DNA of 64,000 nt from CANLBN01 sp965230205 (lineage in GTDB: Bacteria; Pseudomonadota; Gammaproteobacteria; Pseudomonadales; Cellvibrionaceae), in assembly GCA_965230205.1 (NCBI GenBank), contig OZ245996.1:744001-808000 (forward strand), given 5' to 3'. The notes below the pieces were generated by a model. That model saw only the letters and a list, made by a program, of their open reading frames with translations, was not told where the DNA came from and ran no database searches. A program made the translations under genes and the position numbers. Shown in pieces: positions 47,149 to 55,885 of this stretch (the stretch's first letter is position 1; each line of letters opens with the position of its first letter).

Positions 47149-48648
47149 ATGAACATTGACGATATATTAATAAAACTTGGTGTCGATAAAGATCTGATCA
47201 CTGGTGGCGAACTTAAAATTATCAGCCCTGTTGATGGCAAAATAATCGGCGAAGTAAAATTAACCTCAACAAATGCTGTCGATCACTCCATCATTGCCGC
47301 ACAAGAAGCCTTTGCAGTATGGCGTCAAGTGCCCGCACCCAAACGCGGTGAACTAATCCGAGTTTTTGGTCAAGTTCTGAGAGACAATAAAGACATGCTT
47401 GGTGCATTGGTTACCATAGAATGTGGAAAAATTTATCAAGAGGGTTTGGGCGAAGTACAAGAGATGATCGACATTTGCGACTTTGCTTTGGGTCTCTCTC
47501 GTCAACTCTATGGTTTAACCATTGCTTCCGAACGCCCCCTTCATCGCATGTCTGAGAGCTGGCAACCCATTGGGCCAGTGGGTGTGATATCAGCCTTTAA
47601 TTTTCCGGTTGCGGTCTGGGCGTGGAATACAGCGCTGGCCATCGTGTGTGGCAATAGCGTGATATGGAAACCTTCAGAAAAAACACCATTGACAGCAATC
47701 GCCTGCCAGAAACTATTTAATGATGCCGCCAAACAAGTCGACGATATTCCCGATGGTTTATTGCAATTAATTATTGGTGGCAGCGATGTTGGCACCCAGC
47801 TTGTCAGTGACTCGCGTGTACCCGTCATCAGCGCAACAGGTAGCACAGCCATGGGACGGAAAGTGGGCCCGGTAGTGGCACAACGCTTTGGGCGTTCGAT
47901 TTTAGAGCTCGGTGGCAACAATGCCATTATTGTCGCGCCCAGTGCAGATTTGGATATGGCGCTCAGAGCCATTTTATTTGGTGCAGTAGGCACGGCAGGG
48001 CAACGTTGCACAACGACCCGTCGCCTTCTTATACATCAAGATATTTATCAACAATTAGTCTTTTCATTATCTCGCGCTTATGATGATATAAAAGTCGGTA
48101 ACCCATTTGCAGAAGATACCTTAGTTGGCCCTTTAATTGACGAACAGGCTTACTCAGCCATGCAAGCGGCCATCAAACAAGCACAGGCACAAGGCGGCAA
48201 AATCACAGGAGGAGAAAGAGTAACGGTTAAAGGCTGTGAAGATGGCTGCTATGTCACACCGGCGCTTGTCGAAATGCCAGCAGTAGAACAAACAGCACAA
48301 ACGGAAACCTTCGCGCCTTTATTATATATCTACCCTTATCAAAAACTGGATGACGCGATTCGCTTACATAACGATGTACCTCAAGGCTTATCCTCGGCTA
48401 TTTTCACTAATGATATTCGAGAGGCAGAAACGTTTTTATCAGCTGTAGGCAGTGACTGTGGTATCGCGAATGTTAATATAGGCACCAGCGGCGCCGAAAT
48501 TGGTGGTGCCTTTGGCGGAGAAAAAGAAACCGGTGGCGGGCGCGAATCTGGATCGGACGCCTGGAAAAGCTATATGCGTCGCATGACCTCAACCGTTAAT
48601 TACTCTTCAGAATTGCCTCTGGCACAAGGCATTAAATTTGACGTTTAG
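47149..48648 (+). CDS. amaB: 2-Aminoadipate-semialdehyde dehydrogenase (ALDH7 family)
   Basis: 499 residues. NAD(P)-dependent aldehyde dehydrogenase of the antiquitin (ALDH7) type. It converts the semialdehyde / piperideine-6-carboxylate to 2-aminoadipate. The catalytic Glu is in ILELGGNNAIIV and the catalytic Cys in GTAGQRCTTTRRLLIH; the GQRCTT context is diagnostic of ALDH7. GGAGG ribosome site. Full length. Confidence 0.92.
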   Translation: MNIDDILIKLGVDKDLITGGELKIISPVDGKIIGEVKLTSTNAVDHSIIAAQEAFAVWRQVPAPKRGELIRVFGQVLRDNKDMLGALVTIECGKIYQEGLGEVQEMIDICDFALGLSRQLYGLTIASERPLHRMSESWQPIGPVGVISAFNFPVAVWAWNTALAIVCGNSVIWKPSEKTPLTAIACQKLFNDAAKQVDDIPDGLLQLIIGGSDVGTQLVSDSRVPVISATGSTAMGRKVGPVVAQRFGRSILELGGNNAIIVAPSADLDMALRAILFGAVGTAGQRCTTTRRLLIHQDIYQQLVFSLSRAYDDIKVGNPFAEDTLVGPLIDEQAYSAMQAAIKQAQAQGGKITGGERVTVKGCEDGCYVTPALVEMPAVEQTAQTETFAPLLYIYPYQKLDDAIRLHNDVPQGLSSAIFTNDIREAETFLSAVGSDCGIANVNIGTSGAEIGGAFGGEKETGGGRESGSDAWKSYMRRMTSTVNYSSELPLAQGIKFDV

Positions 48649-48716
48649 TAAACCTGGATTCTGCTCCTGAACCCAAAGAGCTAATTGTTTTACATCAAGA
48701 GAATGAGACTATATCA

Positions 48717-50090
48717 ATGAAGACTGTTTCCACCGATACATTAAGAATGGAATTCTCAATAGCAATGTCCACCATGTATAAAACGGAAGTTCCCTTATAT
48801 GGCGAGCTATTAGACTTAGTGATTGATATTAACAACAAGGTATTTAATAAAAAGCCTGAACTTAAAGAATCTTTACAAAAAGCCAATAATTTCGACCGTA
48901 TTGCACAAGAACGTCATGGCGCCATACGCCTGGGTACAGGCGAGGAACTGTTCACCATGCGACGCTTATTTGCGGTAATGGATATGCACCCCGTCGGCTA
49001 CTATGACTTATCCATTGCCGGTATCCCTGTTCACTCGACTGCCTTCCGCCCTGTTGCAAAAAGTGCCTTATCGGCCAACCCTTTTCGCATTTTTACTTCT
49101 CTGCTGAGAATAGAATTAATTGATGATGAAGACTTACGTCAACAAGCAGAATCCTTATTAGCTACCCGAAAAATTTTCTCAAATAACTTACTGGCATTGA
49201 TCGATAAAGCTGAACAACAAGGCGGCTTAAGCAATATAGATGCAAAGGATTTTATCCATTACGCTGTGGATGTTTTTCGTTGGCACGATAAGGCCTCAGT
49301 AGATAGCGACCTCTACGAACAATTACAGAGCCAACACCGTTTAATTGCCGATGTCGTTTCCTTTAAAGGTCCTCATATTAACCACCTGACTCCTGCAACC
49401 TTAGATATCGACCAAGCCCAGAGCCTTATGCCTCAACGAGCCATTACCCCTAAAGCCGTCGTAGAAGGTCCACCAAAACGTCATTGCCCTATACTGCTAA
49501 GGCAAACATCATTTAAAGCCTTAGAAGAAAAGGTTAAATTTTTAACCGCTAATGGTAGCTATGAGTCAGGGTCACACACCGCGCGCTTTGGTGAAATTGA
49601 ACAACGAGGCATTGCTTTAACATCAAAAGGGCAAGCGTTATATGACAACTTACTCACACAGACTCGCCAACGTGTGCTACCTAAAGCAGATGGCTCCAAT
49701 GCAAAAGAATATATGACAGCACTGGAAACCGAGTTTAAAAAATTCCCCGACACTTATAATGATCTGCGCACCCAAAAACTGGCGTATTTTTATTATTCGA
49801 TCAACGACCCAAGCATACAACGAGAGCAAGGCTTGGGGATGGATTTAGAAGAATTAATTAGTCACGGATATGTAATATACACCCCGATTATTTATGAAGA
49901 CTTCTTACCTGTTAGCGCCGCAGGGATTTTTCAGTCGAACCTAGGCGATAAAGACAATCAAAACTTTACCGCTCACAGTAATCAGGGCTTATTTGAAGAA
50001 GCGTTGGGAGCTTCTGTGGTGGATTTTTTTGAACTGTACAAAGAGCAGCAAGAAAGCTCCATCCGTGTATGCATGCACTATTTTAAATAA
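48717..50090 (+). CDS. hglS: 2-Oxoadipate dioxygenase/decarboxylase (DUF1338, HglS-like)
   Basis: 457 residues of the DUF1338 family. HglS converts 2-oxoadipate to D-2-hydroxyglutarate with O2 and Fe(II) in lysine catabolism of Pseudomonas putida. Visible family blocks: ERHGAIRLGTGEELFTMRRL (the His is a metal ligand), VGYYDLSIAGIPVHSTAFRP, SFKGPHINHLTP (second His) and RFGEIEQRG (Glu ligand). The aminotransferase step from 2-aminoadipate is not encoded nearby. Cotranscribed with the two genes before it. Confidence 0.9.
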   Translation: MKTVSTDTLRMEFSIAMSTMYKTEVPLYGELLDLVIDINNKVFNKKPELKESLQKANNFDRIAQERHGAIRLGTGEELFTMRRLFAVMDMHPVGYYDLSIAGIPVHSTAFRPVAKSALSANPFRIFTSLLRIELIDDEDLRQQAESLLATRKIFSNNLLALIDKAEQQGGLSNIDAKDFIHYAVDVFRWHDKASVDSDLYEQLQSQHRLIADVVSFKGPHINHLTPATLDIDQAQSLMPQRAITPKAVVEGPPKRHCPILLRQTSFKALEEKVKFLTANGSYESGSHTARFGEIEQRGIALTSKGQALYDNLLTQTRQRVLPKADGSNAKEYMTALETEFKKFPDTYNDLRTQKLAYFYYSINDPSIQREQGLGMDLEELISHGYVIYTPIIYEDFLPVSAAGIFQSNLGDKDNQNFTAHSNQGLFEEALGASVVDFFELYKEQQESSIRVCMHYFK

Positions 50091-50153
50091 GCAGATGATA
50101 AGGCCGACACATTGAGGCAATCAAAAAACTAAAGTAAATTGGTAATAATAAAG

Positions 50154-51014
50154 TTATGGATTGGGATTTAAGGGTTTTCCATAAAACCGAATGCCTGACT
50201 CTTTTTTTAATGCGTCTAAGAATTGGTTATATTTTTTAACTTCAGATGCTGGTATGTACATACTAGGTAACTTCAACTCAGTTTTTATTTCCAGTTGATA
50301 TTTATTTTTAATATGCGTTTCCCTCTTTAGAGAGCCAAACTTGTGTTCTAAAGATAAGTTAGAAGGCTTAACAGTAAAGGCCCAAATATTCTGAGAGTCA
50401 ATTACGTAAATAGAGTCGGTTTTAAAACCATCAACATAAGCACCATAATGCTTATTCGAAATATAGCTGTCTTTAATATCCCCTCTGACCCAAGCATCAT
50501 TTTCAAAATAGTCTAGTTCTTTATCTGTATCTAAAAACGGCTTATAAGAAGCTTTGGAGGCAATAACCACATTATCCTCCATTGACTCCACTCCTGAAAC
50601 CTCAAAGACGGGTTCAACAGTATCAGTAATGAGACCTTGATATTCATTGACCAACCACTGGCTCCTTTGCGTTTTTTTTATCGACTTAAGCTTACTTTTC
50701 AACCACGAAGAATAAACATTATCATATGTTCTAACTTGTTTTTCTATTTGCCCTCCATCAGGGGAAAAATCGATTCTCGTTTCAATTTTACTTTGCCATC
50801 GATATTTATCTCTTTTAAGTTGAGAAGGATACTCACCATCAATTAACTTCAGGCTATATTTCCCCTGTATCCAAGATGAAATATTCCTCCAGTAAGTTTC
50901 CGTATCGGTAAGATCTGAACAAAACTCATTACCTCCATGCATATAACAAGCAATGACATGATTAAACTTAGACAAATGCAGGCGCTGCACCAGATTGCTC
51001 ACCCTGCTGGACAA
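50154..51014 (-). CDS. Hypothetical protein, possibly 5'-truncated
   Basis: 286 residues starting at a TTG with no good ribosome site and no signal peptide. The C-terminal pattern LELPSMYIPASEV-like (KTELKLPSMYIPASEVKKYN) resembles the end of DUF3857 (transglutaminase-partner) domains, but this is tentative. Trp/Tyr-rich, soluble. Begins the accessory region. May be a remnant of a larger exported protein. Confidence 0.5.
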   Translation of the reverse strand: MSSRVSNLVQRLHLSKFNHVIACYMHGGNEFCSDLTDTETYWRNISSWIQGKYSLKLIDGEYPSQLKRDKYRWQSKIETRIDFSPDGGQIEKQVRTYDNVYSSWLKSKLKSIKKTQRSQWLVNEYQGLITDTVEPVFEVSGVESMEDNVVIASKASYKPFLDTDKELDYFENDAWVRGDIKDSYISNKHYGAYVDGFKTDSIYVIDSQNIWAFTVKPSNLSLEHKFGSLKRETHIKNKYQLEIKTELKLPSMYIPASEVKKYNQFLDALKKESGIRFYGKPLNPNP

Positions 51015-51074
51015 GAGTGCTCACCTAAACCGGGCTTATTGCTCAGTCAAAACCACATTACTCTCTGACCAAAA

Positions 51075-51182
51075 CTACACATAATATACATATCTATAGA
51101 TTCCATAACCGATAATGGTAATGACGAGTGGGGCCAGTAATAGCCCAATATAAAACCAATCTTTCGCATTTAGCTTTTTCAT
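51075..51182 (-). CDS. 35-residue single-span membrane protein
   Basis: A small open reading frame with a strong AGGATC ribosome site 5-6 nt before the ATG. The peptide MKKLNAKDW is followed by a hydrophobic span (FYIGLLLAPLVITIIGYGIY) and an aromatic tail ending YVYYV. Same strand as the 50154 gene, 60 bp upstream. Function unknown. Confidence 0.5.
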   Translation of the reverse strand: MKKLNAKDWFYIGLLLAPLVITIIGYGIYRYVYYV

Positions 51183-51225
51183 AAAGATCCTGAATAGTAG
51201 CAAGCTGGCTGTCTTGCTATCCTTT

Positions 51226-51272
51226 TGTCTCGAATTTCGCGACATTCTAACTTGTCTCTATCATCGAGACAA
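51226..51272 (+). promoter_or_regulatory. Two near-palindromic operators before the XRE gene
   Basis: Site 1 at 51226-51244 and site 2 at 51253-51271 both have the form TGTCTC, seven bases, then CGCGACA or CGAGACA ends. Each is symmetric with one mismatch, centres 27 bp apart. Site 2 touches the ATG. They are likely autoregulatory sites of the XRE protein. Confidence 0.65.
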
Positions 51273-51517
51273 TGAAACCGTCTCCTTATACCCCTCAATA
51301 CGACCGACTACGTGCTTGGATGAAAGCTAAACGTGAGGAAAGTCAATTGTCTTTACGTGATGTGGCCAAGATTATGGGGCGTCACCATTCTGTTTTAGGC
51401 AAAATGGAACAGGACAGGCGAAAGATTGAGATTTCAGAATTTATTGAGTACTGCCAAGCACTCGAAGTTGACCCACATGAAGGTCTTGAGGTGATGATTA
51501 AGGCAGGCAAAAGATAG
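51272..51517 (+). CDS. Small XRE-family HTH regulator
   Basis: 81 residues, essentially one HTH domain (RDVAKIMGRHHSVLGKMEQDRRK). Similar stand-alone XRE proteins occur on integrative elements. Two symmetric sites directly upstream suggest negative autoregulation. No partner gene downstream on the same strand, so its other targets are unknown. Confidence 0.85.
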   Translation: MKPSPYTPQYDRLRAWMKAKREESQLSLRDVAKIMGRHHSVLGKMEQDRRKIEISEFIEYCQALEVDPHEGLEVMIKAGKR

Positions 51518-51570
51518 ATTGAAACACTAATAGAGTAATTGGAATGCTCACACAAAAATCAGGCACAAAA

Positions 51571-51595
51571 AAGCGGCTGCCTAGGCGAGCCGCTT
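51571..51595. terminator. Hairpin terminator between the XRE gene and 51671
   Basis: An 8-bp stem (AAGCGGCT / AGCCGCTT) with an inner GCCTAGGC. On the minus strand it is followed by TTTTTTG, so it mainly ends the minus-strand transcript from 51925. It can also stop the XRE message. Confidence 0.7.
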
Positions 51596-51670
51596 CATTA
51601 TAAAACCGTCAACGTACTTTAAGAAGGGACAAAGAATGTAAACGCCAAACGAACGACACCCTTGATTCCT

Positions 51671-51925
51671 CTATTGGTTCTTTTGAGTTATAGACTTTAA
51701 TAAAACTTCCAAACCTATTTCTAAAACACCTGACTCACTAGGATCTAAATCATCCTCAATTCTTGCTTTTTTATTAGAAAAATCTAAGTAAAGATTAAAG
51801 CGATTAAAAGTATACTCTTTAAAAGTAATGTCACTATTTTGCAGACATCTAATATCTTCATTTAACATATTAGATATCGGTACTGTACATTCTTCATGAA
51901 TAAATTGTTCTAGTAAATTTTCCAA
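51671..51925 (-). CDS. Candidate immunity protein (orphan toxin-immunity module)
   Basis: 84 residues, acidic (DDLDPSESGVLEIGLEV), no family recognised. It starts 14 bp after the stop codon of a headless toxin-like tail (51939-52085), the arrangement of rhs toxin tail plus immunity gene. Immunity role is inferred from position. Confidence 0.5.
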   Translation of the reverse strand: MENLLEQFIHEECTVPISNMLNEDIRCLQNSDITFKEYTFNRFNLYLDFSNKKARIEDDLDPSESGVLEIGLEVLLKSITQKNQ

Positions 51926-51938
51926 CTAAGAAACCTCT

Positions 51939-52085
51939 TTAAAAAGGAAATGCTGTTTGAATATTACCATCTCGAACATGTACTCGTATATTCGTAGCAG
52001 CCTTATGTGACTTTGCTTTTTTTGTAAAAGCTAAAGTATGATAGACCTTAAGTAACGGAACAGCCAAGAAAGAAAAGTATCTTTT
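51939..52085 (-). pseudogene. Headless 3' tail of a toxin gene
   Basis: An open stretch of 49 codons without a start, preceded by an in-frame TAG. It ends in KAATNIRVHVRDGNIQTAFPF. Such compact basic endings are typical of polymorphic-toxin C-termini. It is directly upstream of the 84-residue immunity candidate. Confidence 0.45.
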
Positions 52086-52120
52086 CTAAAGAAACTCAAA
52101 TTATTTATCTTTTTTAAAAG

Positions 52121-52151
52121 GTCAAATAATTGCGCCGCTCTTCATCCCCTT
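52121..52151. repeat. Diverged right half of the about 70-bp element
   Basis: Contains GTCAAATAATTGCGCCGC and then CATCCCCTTT, resembling the right end of the elements at 52976 and 55813. Confidence 0.4.
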
Positions 52152-52157
52152 TCGGCT

Positions 52158-52430
52158 CTAAGTATCTGTTGGATACTCCCACTCAGCATCAAATCCTTCT
52201 TTTATTCTAGATAACACTTCTTCTTCACTTATATCTGGATATGTTTTTGCAATATGCCTAGCCAAATCTACAAGTAAGATCCCCCAGTTAGCTGGATCTT
52301 CCCAAACACCTTGCGCAATAGATATATGCTGCTTACCACCTGCTGCCCAGAGGCTTGCTAATTCTATTGCCCATTCCTGATTTAGCACTTCTGATGGGAT
52401 AGGCAGTTCTTTAATATTTATCTCGCTCAT
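52158..52430 (-). CDS. DUF5076 family protein
   Basis: 90 residues. Family pattern: ELASLWAAGGKQHISIAQGVWEDPANWG, LLVDLARHIAKTYP and RIKEGFDAEWEYPTD. Function unknown; often a small cytosolic accessory protein. It starts at an ATG in the middle of the toxin-immunity region, but its family is not known as an immunity family. Confidence 0.75.
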   Translation of the reverse strand: MSEINIKELPIPSEVLNQEWAIELASLWAAGGKQHISIAQGVWEDPANWGILLVDLARHIAKTYPDISEEEVLSRIKEGFDAEWEYPTDT

Positions 52431-52635
52431 CTTGTATTTGATAAAAAAGCTCTAGCCTAGTAGTAGGCCCTAAATATTTTTACCTGATGGCACCTGTCGC
52501 AGATAACAGAAATTTTCATTATGCTTTTTACAAATCTCTTTCTGTGACTATTTTCTTGCTGTAGTTATTATAAATCTCAAACATTAAAATCGAGTGCTTT
52601 ACCTCATCGTTTTCCGGTTAGCCTTGCACATTTAA

Positions 52636-52950
52636 TCATTTATCTGGCCACGGTGGTACAAACTTACTTTCACCAAGGCTCAGGCCACCCAAGTGGTCTA
52701 AAATATTTTTGTATCGTTCTTTATCAGATGGTAAAACTTCATAATAGGCATCCCCTATCAAGCTCGGATTATTCTCATCAATAATGGTTAGCTGCATAAT
52801 GATCACCCCATCAGTGTTCATTTTAGCTACACCAATTGCTTTTCTTATTGAGCCACTATCTTGTGCTTCAACGGACTCACCATCATAAGCACAGGCAATT
52901 AATGCTTGTAAAATTATGATAAAAGCTATAGTTACTTTTAATATATTCAC
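52636..52950 (-). CDS. Small lipoprotein with C-terminal VPPWPDK
   Basis: 104 residues. Signal with lipobox LIAC (Cys20), then a soluble domain ending ESKFVPPWPDK. Remnants of the same ending occur at 43998-44120 and, more weakly, at 60908-60930. The repeated occurrence near rhs material suggests a mobile accessory or immunity family; this is inference. Confidence 0.6.
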   Translation of the reverse strand: MNILKVTIAFIIILQALIACAYDGESVEAQDSGSIRKAIGVAKMNTDGVIIMQLTIIDENNPSLIGDAYYEVLPSDKERYKNILDHLGGLSLGESKFVPPWPDK

Positions 52951-52975
52951 ACACTATCTCCCGAGAAAAACTGGG

Positions 52976-53046
52976 AAAAAGGGACGCTTTATTTCGAATA
53001 CAAAGCCTTGCAATCTCATCAAGATTAAATAGTTGCGCCCCCTTTA
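52976..53046. repeat. About 70-bp inverted-repeat element, copy 1
   Basis: Left end AAAAAGGGACGCTTTATTT, a core CGAATACAAAGCCTTGC, and right end ATTAAATAGTTGCGCCCCCT. About four fifths identical by eye to the copy at 55813-55885. Ends are inverted repeats (AGGGGACGCA-type against TGCGTCCCCT-type). No coding capacity: a MITE- or REP-like element. Confidence 0.8.
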
Positions 53047-53049
53047 CTG

Positions 53050-53433
53050 TTAATTAATTTGTGTGAAATTAACTTCCCAGGCTGCAACCTCTATAATCTC
53101 GTCGTAACAACATATTACAAAATGACGAGAATTTTCCATGTATTCAAGCTCACCTTGACCAAGTGAAATCAACCATTTACTCTTTTTAAATTCAAAAAGA
53201 GCACAATCGCTAGAGATATTTTTAGTGATGTCAAAGGCAGATTCAAATGTTGTTATTTTTAATCCTTGCGTATTGGTAAAACGCAATGACCAATGTTCCC
53301 CTGTCAAATCCTCTGAAACACTTATAACTATCGTATTTTGCTCATAGGTTACAGATGCTAACTCTAGTGATCGACGATCCAACGGACCTTTGATCGGTGT
53401 ATCCCACATTAATATATTCATTACTTTATACAT
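53050..53433 (-). CDS. Hypothetical protein (possible immunity protein)
   Basis: 127 residues. Mostly beta pattern, Trp-containing, no family recognised. Starts MYKVMNILMWDTP; the second Met (residue 5) is an alternative start. Lies downstream of the TNT-rhs gene and its 60-residue partner, in the same direction. Immunity role is only positional inference. Confidence 0.5.
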   Translation of the reverse strand: MYKVMNILMWDTPIKGPLDRRSLELASVTYEQNTIVISVSEDLTGEHWSLRFTNTQGLKITTFESAFDITKNISSDCALFEFKKSKWLISLGQGELEYMENSRHFVICCYDEIIEVAAWEVNFTQIN

Positions 53434-53506
53434 TTATCCTATCGAGGACACTCCTGGGCGACCTGCTCTTATGTGAATAACATCGCTTCATCCCTTTCAC
53501 TTTTTA

Positions 53507-53531
53507 AATCAAGCTCTCTGATCCCTTGATC
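53507..53531. repeat. 25-bp repeat, diverged copy
   Basis: AATCAAG and CTTGATC arms around CTCTCTGATCC. Differs at two positions from the identical copies at 56671 and 57090. Confidence 0.65.
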
Positions 53532-53534
53532 TAT

Positions 53535-53717
53535 TTATTCCAAGCAATCTATTTCTTTAGCTCTTTGCTTAGCTTGATTGGTAATTTCTTCTAAATCATA
53601 GCCTTTGAATGAAACTTTTTTTCCAGAGTCATTTGACCCTATGATTTCATACACATTTGCAGAAACTTCATCTATATAAAATTCCCAATTTGGCAAATCT
53701 AAAAATGTCTTCTTCAT
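53535..53717 (-). CDS. Candidate immunity protein of the TNT-type Rhs toxin
   Basis: 60 residues, acidic, starting MKKTFLDLPNWEFYIDEV. The start overlaps the end of the rhs gene by four bases (ATGA), so translation is coupled. That and the small acidic nature make it the obvious cognate immunity protein. No family recognised. Confidence 0.65.
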   Translation of the reverse strand: MKKTFLDLPNWEFYIDEVSANVYEIIGSNDSGKKVSFKGYDLEEITNQAKQRAKEIDCLE

Positions 53718-55858
53718 TTGATTATCTCCCTCAAAAAATTTCTTTCCAGAAGTTCGCCTAACTGCTTACTAGATCTTAATTGTGTTCCTAAACCAATTTG
53801 GTTAAATGCAGGAGCAACTCTTCCTGCCTCAACAGTAAATGGTTTTATAACCTCAAAAGTTCTCAGAGGTTGTTGAGCAGAGCCAGGTGGTAACGCCCTC
53901 ATTGCAGCAGGAGTTCCCACTGGGGAGAAAAACCTAGATGCTGCTGTACCACCAAAGCGATCAATAATCTGACCTGACTGGAGTGTTATATTTTTAGTTT
54001 TACCTAGAAAGCCATTAGCTGCTGGAAAAAAATTTGCCAATTCCTTGGATTTAGAAACCAACCCAATCGCACCTATACCGACCCCTGCTGCAACTTTTCC
54101 AACTGGCAACCCTTGAATCGTATGCAATAGCCCCTCACCAAAATCTTCTAGGTCATCTGCAAAGGTATCCGGTGCGTTGTTACAGCCTCCACAAAAATCA
54201 TCCAGATTGGGGACATCTGAAAAATCTCCGTTTACTGTTTGATTATCTAAACCAACTCCTCTATCTCCTGGTGGCTCGGGGTCTTTTGCTATTGTTAGTT
54301 CTTGGGTCGGGATATCTTCACCGTATACCACACCGTTAGCATCCCTTCTAACTGTTGCGGTAGCATAAGGATCCTGCCCACTAACAGCTGCATCCGTAGC
54401 ATTAGCCGTTGCAGTATCCTTACTCTTAGAATCCTCTTCGCTTTCCTCGCCACCGACACTCTGATACCCCGTAGGATCAATCCGATTCATCGGATTATTC
54501 CACACATAGGAGTAGCGATTATAGCTGAGGACCATTGTTGGCGCCTGAACAATCGGATCACTCTGCACCATTCTACCAATCACCGGATCGTAAATCCGCC
54601 CGTTCATATGGATAATATCCATCCCCTCAATATGCTCGTGAGAGGTGTAGCCTTTGGTTGTGAAGGAATGGCTACCGGTAATACCCTGGCTGACATCCAC
54701 TTGCTCACCAAAGGGGGTGTAGCGGAAGCGCTGGATTAAGTTACCGCTTTGGTCGGCAATGGCCAGTAGTGAATCCTGGTAGTCACTGATTAAGCTATGA
54801 GTGGTTTCCGTATTACCACCTTCAGCCTGGGTAATTAAGGCAATGCCATACACATGGTATTTATGCTCAACGGTGGTTCCACCATCGATCGTAGTCACTC
54901 GCTCGTAGCCGTCACCGACGTAGAGGGTTTCGGTCGTTACTTGATTAGGGGAACTTCCTTGCTGGTCGACTCGCAGGTAACGCTTGCGATCCGGCCCGTA
55001 TTCAAAGCGGGTGCTATTGCCACCTTGAGTAAGGGTGGCCACTTTGTTCCACGCATTGTAGGTAAAGGTCTTACTGCCATCACTTACGGTATTGCCGTTG
55101 GCATCGTAACTGTAGTTACGGCCAATGGGGCCTGTCACACTCGTGAGTCGGTGAGGACGTGCCGCATCGGTGTATTGATACTGCATCGCACCAGCCGGCC
55201 GATTGGGTGGTGGCGTGTTGGGGCTGACCGCCTCATCACTCGTACCATAGAGCGTACGCGCCAGCTCTTCCCAACTGCTGATACTGCTGAGGGTATAGAA
55301 TGGTGGCACAGTGTTGATGATATCGTCATCGGTCAGTGTGGCCGGCAAGTTAGTCAGCGTATCGCCTATTTGTAGAGGCGGTGGGTTGTTTAAGCCCAGC
55401 GCAGTATGCAGTTCGTCCAGCACACCGGCACTGTCGTACAAGGCGGCCGCCACTTCTTCCCAGGTTTGGTTTACCTCCAATAGGTAATAAGGCTCAACGG
55501 GCTCGACTACGGGCACATCCACTAAGGTCGCTGGCAAGTTGGTCAGCTGCGCCGGAATCGTACTGGGGCTACCCATAGCCACTTCCAATTCTTCGGCAAC
55601 AGCTTCGTTGCCATAGAGGTCCCGGGCCAGTGTCACCCAGCTCGAATTCGGTGGCACAGGGTAATAGTCCGGTACGACCACAATGGCATCGTCATCAGTC
55701 AGCGAAGCGGGCAAGCCAGTGAGTTGATCACCCACGGCAAAGGTAGTTATACCCAGTGCTGCCTGCAATTCATCAATCACCCCTTCGGAGCCGTAAAGTT
55801 TGGCGGAATAAGAAAAGGGGACGCATTTATTTTCGAATACAAAGCTTGGAAAGCTCAT
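53714..55858 (-). pseudogene. 5'-truncated rhs gene with TNT-type NADase C-terminus
   Basis: 714 codons open. Residues 1-15 are encoded by an inserted repeat element (55813-55885), after which rhs sequence resumes in the middle of a repeat. Then about four 60-residue repeats of LysM-like pattern (SWVTLARDLYGNEA, TWEEVAAALYDSAG, SWEELARTLYGTSDE), YD-type Rhs repeats (YSYDANGNTVS, FRYTPFGEQV), the core GRIYDPVIGRMVQSDP to NRIDPTGY, and a C-terminal TNT domain (about 610-714): IIDRFGG, RFFSPVGTP, RALPPG, KPFTVEAGRVAPAF and GLGTQ. TNT domains hydrolyse NAD+. Without the N-terminal shell and secretion parts, delivery is doubtful, but the toxin and core are open. Confidence 0.82.
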
Positions 55859-55885
55859 TAGGATTAAATAGTTGCGTCCCCTTTA
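55813..55885. repeat. About 70-bp inverted-repeat element, copy 2, inserted at the rhs 5' end
   Basis: Left end AAAAGGGGACGCATTTATTT, core CGAATACAAAGCTTGG, right end ATTAAATAGTTGCGTCCCCT. Terminal AAAGGGGACGCA and TGCGTCCCCTTT are perfect inverted repeats. On the minus strand the element contains the ATG used as start of the truncated rhs frame. Confidence 0.85.

Noticed and set aside
54854..55375. 173-codon open frame antisense to the rhs gene
   Set aside because: It is the mirror of the rhs coding frame, with no ribosome site and no family; open only because of rhs codon bias.
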